From: Thermoplasmata archaeon
GTDB lineage: Archaea > Thermoplasmatota > Thermoplasmata > Thermoplasmatales > Thermoplasmataceae
Length of the DNA stretch: 17,502 nt
Assembly (NCBI GenBank): GCA_021802165.1
Contig: JAKAAU010000004.1
Span: forward strand, 1-17,502
Reading direction: 5' to 3'
Under the pieces are notes generated by a model. That model saw only the letters and a list, made by a program, of their open reading frames with translations. It made no database searches and had not been told where the DNA came from. The translations under genes and the position numbers were made by a program. Positions 6,742-14,143 of the stretch are shown here, piece after piece; position 1 is the first letter of the stretch; each line of letters opens with the position of its first letter.

Positions 6742-7746
6742 ATGGATGTAGAAGGGGCAATAGAAGAATTAAAAAACCTTAAGGCGGAGAAAATACTGCT
6801 TCAGATTCCGGATGGGTTGAAACCGGAATCATTCAATATATTTAATAGATTTTCAGAACAGTTCAAAGTTATTATTAGCTCGCAGTCATTTTATGGTGCA
6901 TGTGATATAGGGAACATGGAAGTTTACAGGGATGTTGACTGCATTGTCCAGTTCGGGCATTCTGAAATCCCCAATATAAAATATACAAAACCAGTTATTT
7001 TTATAGAGTACTATTACAGGACTGTGGAATTGGATGATGATGTTTTCTCAGTACTGTCTGAGGATAGGATTAAAAATATAGGCCTTCTCTCGTCCGTGCA
7101 GTATTATAAGGAAATGGAGTATGTCAGGGAAAAACTTGAGAAACTTGGATACAATGTAATTATAGGCAGTGTTGATGGAAGGCTGAAATACCCCGGCCAG
7201 GTTCTGGGCTGCAATTTCAGTTCAGCACATTCCATAGCAAACAGGGTAGATGCTTACCTTCTCGTGAGCACCGGGCTCTTCCATGGCATCGGTGCCCAGT
7301 TATCAACAGACAGGCCTGTTTACATACTGGACCTGAACCAGAAATCCATAAGGAACATAAAACCGGAAATTGAGAGGTTTCTCAGAAAGAGATATGCAAG
7401 GATAGAACCGGCCATGGATGCAAAAAAATTTGCTATTATTATAGATACGAAAATAGGACAGTACAGGAAAAAACTTGCATACAGCATTTACGGCAAGGTA
7501 AAGGAAATGGGAAGGGATGCCATAATAGTGACAGCGGACAATATAAATCCGGTGGATATCGAGAATCTTATGTGTGACGCCGCTGTATTTACAGGCTGCC
7601 CTAGAGTCTCTATTGATGATGGTGAAAAGTTCAGGATACCCATACTTACACCAATAGAATTCGAGCAGATCTTTGGGTTCAAGAGCAATGACAGGTATAT
7701 AATGGATGAAATAGTGGGAGTGGATTCCTATTCTCCAATAAGATAA
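6742..7746 (+). CDS. dph2: Diphthamide biosynthesis enzyme Dph2 (radical SAM-like 3-amino-3-carboxypropyl transferase)
   Basis: Archaeal Dph2 uses an unusual [4Fe-4S] cluster to cleave S-adenosylmethionine and attach the 3-amino-3-carboxypropyl group to a histidine of elongation factor 2, the first step to diphthamide. The 334-residue protein has the three cluster cysteines in the family contexts: Cys54 in YGACD, Cys157 in GQVLGCN and Cys286 in FTGCPRVSIDD. It also begins with the typical KILLQIPDGLK (17-27). Length and cysteine spacing match archaeal homodimeric Dph2. It is convergent with the methylthiotransferase gene, and the two overlap by 19 bases at their 3' ends. Confidence 0.93.
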   Translation: MDVEGAIEELKNLKAEKILLQIPDGLKPESFNIFNRFSEQFKVIISSQSFYGACDIGNMEVYRDVDCIVQFGHSEIPNIKYTKPVIFIEYYYRTVELDDDVFSVLSEDRIKNIGLLSSVQYYKEMEYVREKLEKLGYNVIIGSVDGRLKYPGQVLGCNFSSAHSIANRVDAYLLVSTGLFHGIGAQLSTDRPVYILDLNQKSIRNIKPEIERFLRKRYARIEPAMDAKKFAIIIDTKIGQYRKKLAYSIYGKVKEMGRDAIIVTADNINPVDIENLMCDAAVFTGCPRVSIDDGEKFRIPILTPIEFEQIFGFKSNDRYIMDEIVGVDSYSPIR

Positions 7747-8930
7747 TTATTTCCATGCCCGACAATTTTACAGTAAACATCGGTGTATTTTTTATAGTTC
7801 CCTTTCAGCACAACCGGCCTGTAATTAGAATCCCGGGCAACCATGGTACCATTCTTCCCATCTTCAGTAACCATAACTTTTTCCTCCCTGCCGAGAAAAC
7901 GGTCGAGTTTTTTCTCCATCTGTGTACTGTGCAGCTCTATGATTTCCTGTGACCACTCCTTGAGAAGATTTGAGTTCAGAGGAGTTTTACTGTAATCTTT
8001 TGTGTATGGTCTGGGTGAGAATCGGGTAACGTTGATAATATCAGGGCTGTAATTATCCAGGAATTTAAGGGTTTTTTCGAAACCTTCCCTGGAATCATTG
8101 TAGTATCCCAGTATTATATCCGTGGCCACTGACATATCAGGAAAAGCACCTACGAATTTTTTCCACACTGTTTCCGCCTCCTCTATGGTATATTCACGGT
8201 TCATTGCCTCCAGTACAGAATTTTCTGCGCTCTGCACCGGAATATGAAGGAATTTGAATACCTTCTGAGATCCATATGCCTGAACAAGTTTCCCAAGTAT
8301 ATCGTAAGTATTTCTGGGTTCAAGCATTCCAACCCTGAGGTAAAAATCACGATTTAATGAAGTTATGCTATTTACCAGTTCAGCCAGATCTGTACCTATA
8401 TCCTTCCCGTAGGCTGCGGTATCAAGGGAAGAAATTCTTATCTCACGTATATTCCTTTCAAGCTCCATGTTTACCTGTTTGACTATCTTATCAACGGGCC
8501 TGGATAGAAGTTTTCCCCTTGCTATATGGGAAATGCAGAAATTGCAACTTCCCGTACATCCCTGATTTATGGGTATTCCATCATATATATCAGAATTAAT
8601 TTCTATGTCATCAAGGGCTCCCTCATAGAAGCTTCTGAACTCCCGTGGCTTAATGACTTTTACATTGTCAGATTCTATAGTATTTCCATTAACTGTGGCC
8701 AGGCAGCCCAGTACCTCAACCTTTCCGGACTTTGTTGACAGGGATGAAATACGCTTTACCATTCTGTCTTCTGTATGTTTTATTACAACGCATGTCCCTA
8801 TAAGGCTTAAATCGGCATCCTCAGGATTTTTAACCACCTGATTATTTTTATCCTGAAGCAATTTATTGAGATAGAGGGATGACTCAGATTTTTGCAATGT
8901 GCATCCATATGATTCGAAATAGATTTTCAC
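7728..8930 (-). CDS. MiaB/MtaB-family tRNA methylthiotransferase (archaeal t6A37 type)
   Basis: This 400-residue radical-SAM enzyme has the three-domain plan of methylthiotransferases. The N-terminal UPF0004 domain has cluster cysteines Cys10 (ESYGC), Cys47 (IGTC) and Cys76 (LGC). The radical SAM core has CTGSCNFC (Cys125, 129, 132). A C-terminal TRAM-like RNA-binding domain spans about 345-400. Archaeal members of this size are thought to convert t6A at tRNA position 37 to ms2t6A, like eukaryotic CDKAL1. The start is a GTG at 8930, which gives the family's typical MKIYFESYGC opening. A TATA-like ATAAAAATT lies about 35 bases upstream. The last 19 bases overlap the end of dph2. Confidence 0.88.
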   Translation of the reverse strand: MKIYFESYGCTLQKSESSLYLNKLLQDKNNQVVKNPEDADLSLIGTCVVIKHTEDRMVKRISSLSTKSGKVEVLGCLATVNGNTIESDNVKVIKPREFRSFYEGALDDIEINSDIYDGIPINQGCTGSCNFCISHIARGKLLSRPVDKIVKQVNMELERNIREIRISSLDTAAYGKDIGTDLAELVNSITSLNRDFYLRVGMLEPRNTYDILGKLVQAYGSQKVFKFLHIPVQSAENSVLEAMNREYTIEEAETVWKKFVGAFPDMSVATDIILGYYNDSREGFEKTLKFLDNYSPDIINVTRFSPRPYTKDYSKTPLNSNLLKEWSQEIIELHSTQMEKKLDRFLGREEKVMVTEDGKNGTMVARDSNYRPVVLKGNYKKYTDVYCKIVGHGNNYLIGE

Positions 8931-9150
8931 ATTTTTTAATTACAATTACGTTAATAACAATTTTTATCCGCTGCATTGATCCAATTTTTTAAACCATAAA
9001 GCCTAAGGCCACCTGCCATAGCTGGAACGGAAATCGATTTGAAGAACGTATTCATATACGGTCATATTAAGTGTTAATTTCGATATTCATGAATTATATA
9101 TTTCACTTTGAATGTGAAAAAAGTTATATATTGCTTTAAAATATAATTTT
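8931..9150. promoter_or_regulatory. Divergent intergenic region with three inverted repeats upstream of an Lrp/AsnC gene
   Basis: This 220-base gap separates the methylthiotransferase (-) from the Lrp/AsnC regulator (+). For the regulator, TTATATAT at 9124-9131 is about 23 bases before the ATG, fitting a leaderless mRNA. For the minus gene, TATA-like ATAAAAATT is near 8961-8969. The rest contains three inverted repeats: CGTAT-TCAT-ATACG (9047-9060), ATTCATGAAT (9085-9094) and TTTCAC-TTTGAAT-GTGAAA (9101-9119). A less AT-rich stretch at about 8990-9048 contains GCCTAAGGC. I see no convincing ORF or RNA gene here. Confidence 0.5.
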
Positions 9151-9690
9151 ATGACGGAAGAGAATAGTTCAAAGAAAGCAGAGGATAGCAAAAATTATGA
9201 ATGTGACCTGTCAGTTAGATGGGGGCATATAGATCCTTCAATTTTACCATTTGATGATCTTGATAAGGAAATTATGTGCTTTCTTAGATATAACGCCAGA
9301 ATGTCCAATGCAGAAATAGCAAAGATGCTTAACACAAGCGAAGCAACTGTAAGGAGAAGGATAAATGAACTTGTAAGAAGAAAAATTATAACCGGATTCT
9401 CAGCACTCGTGGATTTGCATGCTATAGAAAATAGCATAAAGGTATGCATAAGGATAGATACCGAAGGAGATAAGCTTGATTCAATTGCAGAATCTCTAGC
9501 CGCCAACCCAAATATACTTTCACTTTACAGAAGAAGGGGGCAGAACCAGCTGCTGCTCCAGGGGCTTTTCCTGAACCTTGAGACAATCCAGGAGTTTGAG
9601 GATAGCCTTGCCAGAAAGGACGGTATTGTAAAATATGATACAATGGTTGTTTCCAAGGCATTCAAGAAAGACCCATGGGTAGGGATATAA
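9151..9690 (+). CDS. Lrp/AsnC-family transcriptional regulator
   Basis: This 179-residue protein has an AsnC-type helix-turn-helix at about 36-95, with LDKEIMCFLRYNARMSNAEI, then EATVRRRINELVRRKIITGF as recognition helix and linker. An alpha/beta RAM-like domain follows (about 100-175), the part that usually forms oligomers and binds amino acids. A hydrophilic N-terminal extension of about 34 residues precedes the HTH and is longer than in typical 150-residue family members. The ATG is supported by TTATATAT about 23 bases upstream. The gene is convergent with the aspartase-like gene, and its upstream region holds inverted repeats that could be autoregulatory sites. The regulated genes are unknown; aspartate metabolism is a reasonable guess from position only. 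Confidence 0.85.
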   Translation: MTEENSSKKAEDSKNYECDLSVRWGHIDPSILPFDDLDKEIMCFLRYNARMSNAEIAKMLNTSEATVRRRINELVRRKIITGFSALVDLHAIENSIKVCIRIDTEGDKLDSIAESLAANPNILSLYRRRGQNQLLLQGLFLNLETIQEFEDSLARKDGIVKYDTMVVSKAFKKDPWVGI

Positions 9691-9731
9691 ATAAAATCAG
9701 CCTGTAATTTTAAAAGTTAGGAGACACAATC

Positions 9732-9748
9732 TTTATAATTATTATAAA
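9732..9748. repeat. AT-rich inverted repeat between convergent genes
   Basis: TTTATAAT-T-ATTATAAA is a perfect 8-bp inverted repeat with a one-base centre. It is followed by a second copy of ATTATAAAT at 9752-9760. It lies between the stop codons of the Lrp/AsnC and aspartase-like genes, so a role at transcript ends is more likely than an operator role. Confidence 0.4.
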
Positions 9749-9757
9749 TGTATTATA

Positions 9758-9780
9758 AATTTCCTTTAATTCAGGAAATT
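9758..9780 (-). terminator. Hairpin across the stop codon of the aspartase-like gene
   Basis: AATTTCCT (9758-9765) and AGGAAATT (9773-9780) form a perfect 8-bp stem with a 7-base loop that includes the TAA stop of the minus-strand gene. On that strand the stem is followed by TATAATACATTTATAA, only moderately U-rich. It may end or stabilise the transcript. Confidence 0.4.
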
Positions 9781-11133
9781 GAATATTTCATTATATTTCT
9801 TCTCATCTATCTTGCCGGTTTTGAGCACAAGATCCTTTATGCTCTTTCCTGTTTCCAGTGATTCTTCAACTATTTTTGCCATGGTATCGTAGCCCAGATA
9901 TGGATTTAGCAGTGCTGCAGACCCGAAGCTTTTTTCGATGTTTTCCTTTATTTTGTTGCGATCCGGAGTTGTTCCCTGTATAGCCTCCTCATCCAGCATC
10001 TTGATTCCGTTTGCAAGTCTTTCAAGAGACTTTGAGATTTCATAGTCTATATGTGGCATCATAACGTTGAGCTCCAGCTGGCCAGCTTTCACCGAAAGGT
10101 TGACGGCCTGCTGTGATCCTGTGATAGAATGGCATATCATGTTCATTGCCTCGGCTATTGATGGATTTATTTTGCCGGGCATAATGGAGGAACCCTGCTG
10201 TACCGCTGGTAGAACTATTTCATGGAGGCCTGCACCCGGTCCTGAATACAGTAGTCTGAGATCATCAGAAATCTTGCTGAGGTCCAGTGCCATATTGGAC
10301 ATGGAATTCATCACCCTGGAAAAATCTGTCATAAACTGCATAATACCCATGAGATTCTCCCCTGGGCGGAAGTTGAAGCCTGTTTCTTCCGATATTTTCT
10401 TAACAGCGTTTTCCTTATAATTTTCCGGTGTGTTTGCCCCGTTTCCCACCGCCGTTCCGCCGATGTTCAGCTCCAGTATGTAATCAAGTGCCGATTCAAA
10501 TTCCTTTAAATCACGTGCCACGGCAAAGGCCCATGCATTGAACTCATCTCCAAGTGTTACCCTTACGGCATCCTGCAAATGCGTTCTGCCTGTCTTATAA
10601 ATATTTGCAAATTCCTCATATTTAGATTTAAGCGATTTTATCAGTGCCTCAGTGTTTTTAATTAATTTAGTTGATTTCAGCATAATGCTTACACGCATCA
10701 TTGTTGGATAAATATCGTTGGTGGACTGGCTCATGTTAATTACGTCGTTGGGATGCACGTATTTATATTCCCCTTTTTTGTGGTTGAGTGATTCCAGTAC
10801 AAGATTTGCCAGTATCTCATTCGTGTTCATATTAAAGGATGTCCCTGCTCCTGCCTGGAAAACATCCACAACAAACTGTTCATCAAATTCTCCAGAGATT
10901 AACCTGTCGCATGCTTTGCTTATGCTTTCATACAGCTCCCTGCTCAATTTGCCACCAGTAAAATTAGCATAGGCAGCCCCTTTCTTTACTATGGCCATAG
11001 CCTTTATGTGATCACGGTCCTTGGATTTTATTCCGGATATGTTAAAATTGTTTTTTGCCCTGAGGGTATTTATCCCATAATAAATGCTGTCATCAATCTG
11101 GACATTGCCAATTACATCGGTTTCTGTTCTCAT
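9766..11133 (-). CDS. aspA: Aspartate ammonia-lyase-like enzyme (class II fumarase/aspartase superfamily)
   Basis: The superfamily signature GSSIMPGKINP (314-324) holds the catalytic serine loop. Other substrate-binding blocks are TSFNMNTNE (98-106), SQSTND (135-140) and GRTHLQDA (182-189). Several positions favour aspartase over fumarase: the opening RTETDVIGN with YYGINTLRA, the NHKKGEYKYVHPND segment, and AGQLELNV (350-357), where fumarases have GNFELNV. Aspartase makes fumarate and ammonia from aspartate reversibly. The frame is open to 11178, but the ATG at 11133 gives the standard family start and lies about 22 bases from a TATA element, so 455 residues is preferred. It is divergent from the isocitrate-dehydrogenase-like gene and convergent with an Lrp/AsnC regulator. 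A residual fumarase role is possible. Confidence 0.85.
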   Translation of the reverse strand: MRTETDVIGNVQIDDSIYYGINTLRAKNNFNISGIKSKDRDHIKAMAIVKKGAAYANFTGGKLSRELYESISKACDRLISGEFDEQFVVDVFQAGAGTSFNMNTNEILANLVLESLNHKKGEYKYVHPNDVINMSQSTNDIYPTMMRVSIMLKSTKLIKNTEALIKSLKSKYEEFANIYKTGRTHLQDAVRVTLGDEFNAWAFAVARDLKEFESALDYILELNIGGTAVGNGANTPENYKENAVKKISEETGFNFRPGENLMGIMQFMTDFSRVMNSMSNMALDLSKISDDLRLLYSGPGAGLHEIVLPAVQQGSSIMPGKINPSIAEAMNMICHSITGSQQAVNLSVKAGQLELNVMMPHIDYEISKSLERLANGIKMLDEEAIQGTTPDRNKIKENIEKSFGSAALLNPYLGYDTMAKIVEESLETGKSIKDLVLKTGKIDEKKYNEIFNFLN

Positions 11134-11203
11134 GATTAATAATGTTACCTTGGTATAAAAATATTTTAATTGCGACATTGAAAAAAATTATAAGCTGTTA
11201 TGC
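11134..11203. promoter_or_regulatory. Divergent promoter region of the aspartase-like and isocitrate-dehydrogenase-like genes
   Basis: On the minus strand TTTTTATACC (about 11150-11160) is placed about 22 bases before the ATG of the aspartase-like gene. On the plus strand AATTATAAG (about 11187-11195) would start transcription near 11212-11216, close to an internal ATG of the next gene. TATAAAAATA (11154-11163) would give a 20-base leader for the ATG at 11204. The two genes share a 70-base control region. Confidence 0.5.
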
Positions 11204-12328
11204 ATGGCTTATATAATGTATGTAGAATTTACAGATGCTGGAATGGTTGTGCCTGACATGCTCACAGTGGGGTATATAGAAGGAGATGGCATAGGGCCTG
11301 AAATTACCGGCGCAATGATAGACGTTATAAATAGCGCCATTGAGCTCGCATATGGTGGCGGCAAATCCATAGAATGGCGGAAGATTCTCATAGGCAATGA
11401 TGCGTATGAAAAATTCGGGACGTATATACCTGATGAATCAGTCAATGAAATCCAGAAGATATACATAGTTATGAAATCCACATTGAACCTTATGCCGGAT
11501 AACAGGGACATAAATACAATATTGAGGAAACGTTTAGGGCTTTATGCCAATTTAAGGATGGTTAAGTACATACCGGGCATGGAGATTCTTGTAAAATCTT
11601 TTGACAGGATCAACATTACTGTAATACGTAACTCCTTTGCAAGCAACCACGTTTTCTATCATTCCTCTGAAAGCACGGATGACCTGATAAAATTCATTTC
11701 GGAGAATTACGATTTAACCATTACACCAGATTCCGGCATATACATGTTCAGTCAGAGCAAGTTCAGAACCCTGAAGGTTGTAAAACAGGCAGTAAATTAC
11801 TATAAAAAATACGGCCATAAAAAGATAACAGTTGTAGATGACAGGGAAAATCCAGAATTTGGGCAGTGGTGTTATGATGAACTGCAGAGGCACGATGGCA
11901 TTGAGTTCGAAATGATCAAAACCAGGGAATTTATGAAAAAACTTGTTACAGAACCGGAAAGCATGGATATTTTACTGATGGATACCGTGCTCAGCAGGTT
12001 CGTGCTTGATTTCCTTACAGGTGCGGTTAATATTGAGTACGGGGCCAGCCTTGGAGATGAGTGTTCCCTTTTCGAGGCTGTACAATCATCCTCTCCACTT
12101 GAGGCAGGATATGACGCTGCTGATCCACTTTCATTTATACTTTCAGGCTGTTCCATGCTCAGGCATATAGGGTGGATTGAACCTGCCGATATAATAGAGA
12201 GGGCGATTACCGCTGCCTTCCTCGACAATAAAATCCCACGGGACCTTACAGGGAGGCAGGATGTAACGCCTGTGAAATGCTCTGAATTCTCTTCAGAGAT
12301 AATAAATAGGATGGAAAAGCGGAGATAA
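11204..12328 (+). CDS. Degenerate isocitrate/isopropylmalate dehydrogenase-family protein
   Basis: This 374-residue protein follows the decarboxylating dehydrogenase fold: YIEGDGIGPEI (24-34), LRKRLGLYANLR (107-118), MDILLMD (254-260), EAVQSSSP (291-298, family EAVHGSAP) and a conserved tail around SFILSGCSMLRHIGW. Compared with E. coli isocitrate dehydrogenase, the Arg positions equivalent to R119, R129 and R153 appear kept. The Ser at S113 is Asp102, Tyr160 is His149, the KGNIMK lysine loop is replaced by VVDDRENPE, and the metal ligand D307 is Arg265. The ENTEGxYxGIE signature is absent. It may be inactive, regulatory or changed in chemistry. The start could also be the ATG at 11216 (nearer leaderless spacing) or 11243. 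It is convergent with the next gene with a 3-base gap. Confidence 0.75.
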   Translation: MAYIMYVEFTDAGMVVPDMLTVGYIEGDGIGPEITGAMIDVINSAIELAYGGGKSIEWRKILIGNDAYEKFGTYIPDESVNEIQKIYIVMKSTLNLMPDNRDINTILRKRLGLYANLRMVKYIPGMEILVKSFDRINITVIRNSFASNHVFYHSSESTDDLIKFISENYDLTITPDSGIYMFSQSKFRTLKVVKQAVNYYKKYGHKKITVVDDRENPEFGQWCYDELQRHDGIEFEMIKTREFMKKLVTEPESMDILLMDTVLSRFVLDFLTGAVNIEYGASLGDECSLFEAVQSSSPLEAGYDAADPLSFILSGCSMLRHIGWIEPADIIERAITAAFLDNKIPRDLTGRQDVTPVKCSEFSSEIINRMEKRR

Positions 12329-12331
12329 TCA

Positions 12332-14143
12332 TTAGAATTCTGGATAGTTCCCCTGTATTGCTCCTGGATAATACCGTGTTAAGTTGAATTGAAATACACT
12401 GCCTGTTTCATTCGTGCCAGGCCATGTCAGGATATTTACCGGAGGAGGTAATGGCGGGGATATCTGCCTGGGAAGTATATGTATTGTTATTATCATTGCC
12501 ATGTTATTTGATTCCAGTATTGCCAGTTTCCATATACCGGGAGTGGTTACCTCAAACTGTAGGGTTGTGGAATTGCCAGGGTTCATGGTAAAGGTTAATC
12601 CTTCATAGGGATGCCCCGATAGATTTATGAATGTGTTCCTGGGAGATAACATCATATAAACACCCATGTTGCCTGAAAATGACAATAATGTGGCGCTTAC
12701 TGGGGATGTGCCGTTATTATAAAGTGTCAAATTAAAGGGCTCATTCTGGTACTTTGTTAAATTCAGCGGTTCATCAGAATTATTTACACTGATGTTTCTA
12801 ACCGGATTCAGAAAATATACAGCCACGGTTTTATGGAATATAAATGTCCCGGTATTTACAGTGATATTAAAATGTTTAATTCCGGAATAGTTGGCTTTAT
12901 ATGTAATAAGTTCCAGCGTGTATGTGATAGCTGTTGCGTTATCTCTTTTGTGCCCTCTTATGAAAAATTTTCCAGGATGCACTGAGAATGATGGTATAAT
13001 GCGGGACCCATGCTCATTTACCGTTATATTAACACTTACGTTATCCGGGCTCTGTTTATCTATAATATAGCATGAATCAGGTATGGCAACGCTGCTGCCA
13101 TTTATATTGTGGAATGGAAGCGGTGCAAACCCCAGTAGGATTACAACGATTATAATTACGGTAAGGTATTTCGCATAATGCCCGGGTTTGACCAGGTTGT
13201 TCAATGGGAGGGCACCTTTGATTCCAAGGAGGAAAAGAAGAACAACAAGAATGATCAGATAGGGATACAGAATTGATGCAAGTATGAGCAGTATCATTGA
13301 AACATATGAAACGTACCTGAAGCGCCTTCCTGCTATCCCTGAGAATACAAGTCCGCCATCGAGGAATCCGGCAGGCATAGCGTTCAGGGCGGTTGTTACA
13401 AGGCCCGTATATCCTGCCAGTGCAAGTGGGGCCGGAGCCATTGATACAGGGATGAACCGGTCAATCAAAACTGGATAAATCACCGGAAAATTGAGATATG
13501 ATATTGGAGACCTTACTATTCCACTGTACTGTATAAATGGGGCTGTAACTGAACCCACTATTATAAGGAGAATGGACAGGGCAAAACCGGATAAAAGAGA
13601 AACTGTACCTGCCCTTATCATGGATTTTGATTCCCGGAACTGGCTTTTATTGGAATTTATGGTTCCCAGAGTCCCAATTCCGGGGGATGGAACAAAAATT
13701 GGAAATCTATACTTTATATGCCTTTTTTTCAGATACAGATATTTCGCCGCTTCCCGGGTTAAAAGTACACCTGCAACAGGCACTGCGTAGAGCAGCACAC
13801 CATAAAAAATTTCTGCAGGCAATGAGATGTGGGAATAATAATCCGATGAATATGAGTATCCTGCATACGCCAGGGTTATTATGGAGATCAGAAACATAAT
13901 AGTTTTAACGCCCACTCTCTCCCTGCCAAGGTTTGAATTATTTATGACGATTATCTGGCTATCAGGAAAGTCATTTGTAAATGCAGTGACACCTATTCTA
14001 TCCAGGTCCGCCAGAAGCGATTCAAATGTCTTTTCGGTCCCGGGAGTATCTATGTGGAATATTATAGAATATTTAGTATTCTCAACATCCGAGAAGCCGT
14101 AATATTTTTTAACAATACCTTCTATGATCTGAGAATCTCTCAT
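12332..14143 (-). CDS. Site-2-protease-family (M50) membrane protein lacking the HExxH zinc motif
   Basis: This 603-residue protein has an N-terminal soluble domain (1-75), a multi-spanning membrane core (about 78-340) and a large extracytoplasmic C-terminal domain (345-603). The core aligns with archaeal M50 site-2 proteases: FVPSPGIGTLGTI (150-162) equals the usual FIPxPxxGTxGAI segment, and NAMPAGFLDGG (254-264) equals the NxxPxxxLDGG motif with its Asp262 zinc ligand. Where the protease has HExxH, this has RExxK (130-134), so both zinc histidines are gone and proteolysis is unlikely. The C-terminal domain is beta-rich and carries about 15 N-x-S/T sequons, as expected for a glycosylated outer-face domain. 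The ATG overlaps the alaS stop as ATGA, implying coupled translation. Its role may be substrate binding or scaffolding; that is inference. Confidence 0.72.
   Translation of the reverse strand: MRDSQIIEGIVKKYYGFSDVENTKYSIIFHIDTPGTEKTFESLLADLDRIGVTAFTNDFPDSQIIVINNSNLGRERVGVKTIMFLISIITLAYAGYSYSSDYYSHISLPAEIFYGVLLYAVPVAGVLLTREAAKYLYLKKRHIKYRFPIFVPSPGIGTLGTINSNKSQFRESKSMIRAGTVSLLSGFALSILLIIVGSVTAPFIQYSGIVRSPISYLNFPVIYPVLIDRFIPVSMAPAPLALAGYTGLVTTALNAMPAGFLDGGLVFSGIAGRRFRYVSYVSMILLILASILYPYLIILVVLLFLLGIKGALPLNNLVKPGHYAKYLTVIIIVVILLGFAPLPFHNINGSSVAIPDSCYIIDKQSPDNVSVNITVNEHGSRIIPSFSVHPGKFFIRGHKRDNATAITYTLELITYKANYSGIKHFNITVNTGTFIFHKTVAVYFLNPVRNISVNNSDEPLNLTKYQNEPFNLTLYNNGTSPVSATLLSFSGNMGVYMMLSPRNTFINLSGHPYEGLTFTMNPGNSTTLQFEVTTPGIWKLAILESNNMAMIITIHILPRQISPPLPPPVNILTWPGTNETGSVFQFNLTRYYPGAIQGNYPEF

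Noticed and set aside
8990..9048. Possible small RNA in the less AT-rich stretch containing GCCTAAGGC
   Set aside because: No stable extended fold, promoter or terminator could be recognised by eye; the short palindrome alone is not enough.
11134..11178. Fifteen-residue upstream extension of the aspartase-like protein
   Set aside because: The TATA element lies within this stretch, and family members begin at the RTExD motif, so ATG 11133 is preferred.
13284..13899. Overlapping plus-strand open frames opposite the M50-like gene
   Set aside because: Antisense to a membrane-protein frame with family motifs. Their composition is what reverse-complemented hydrophobic codons produce.
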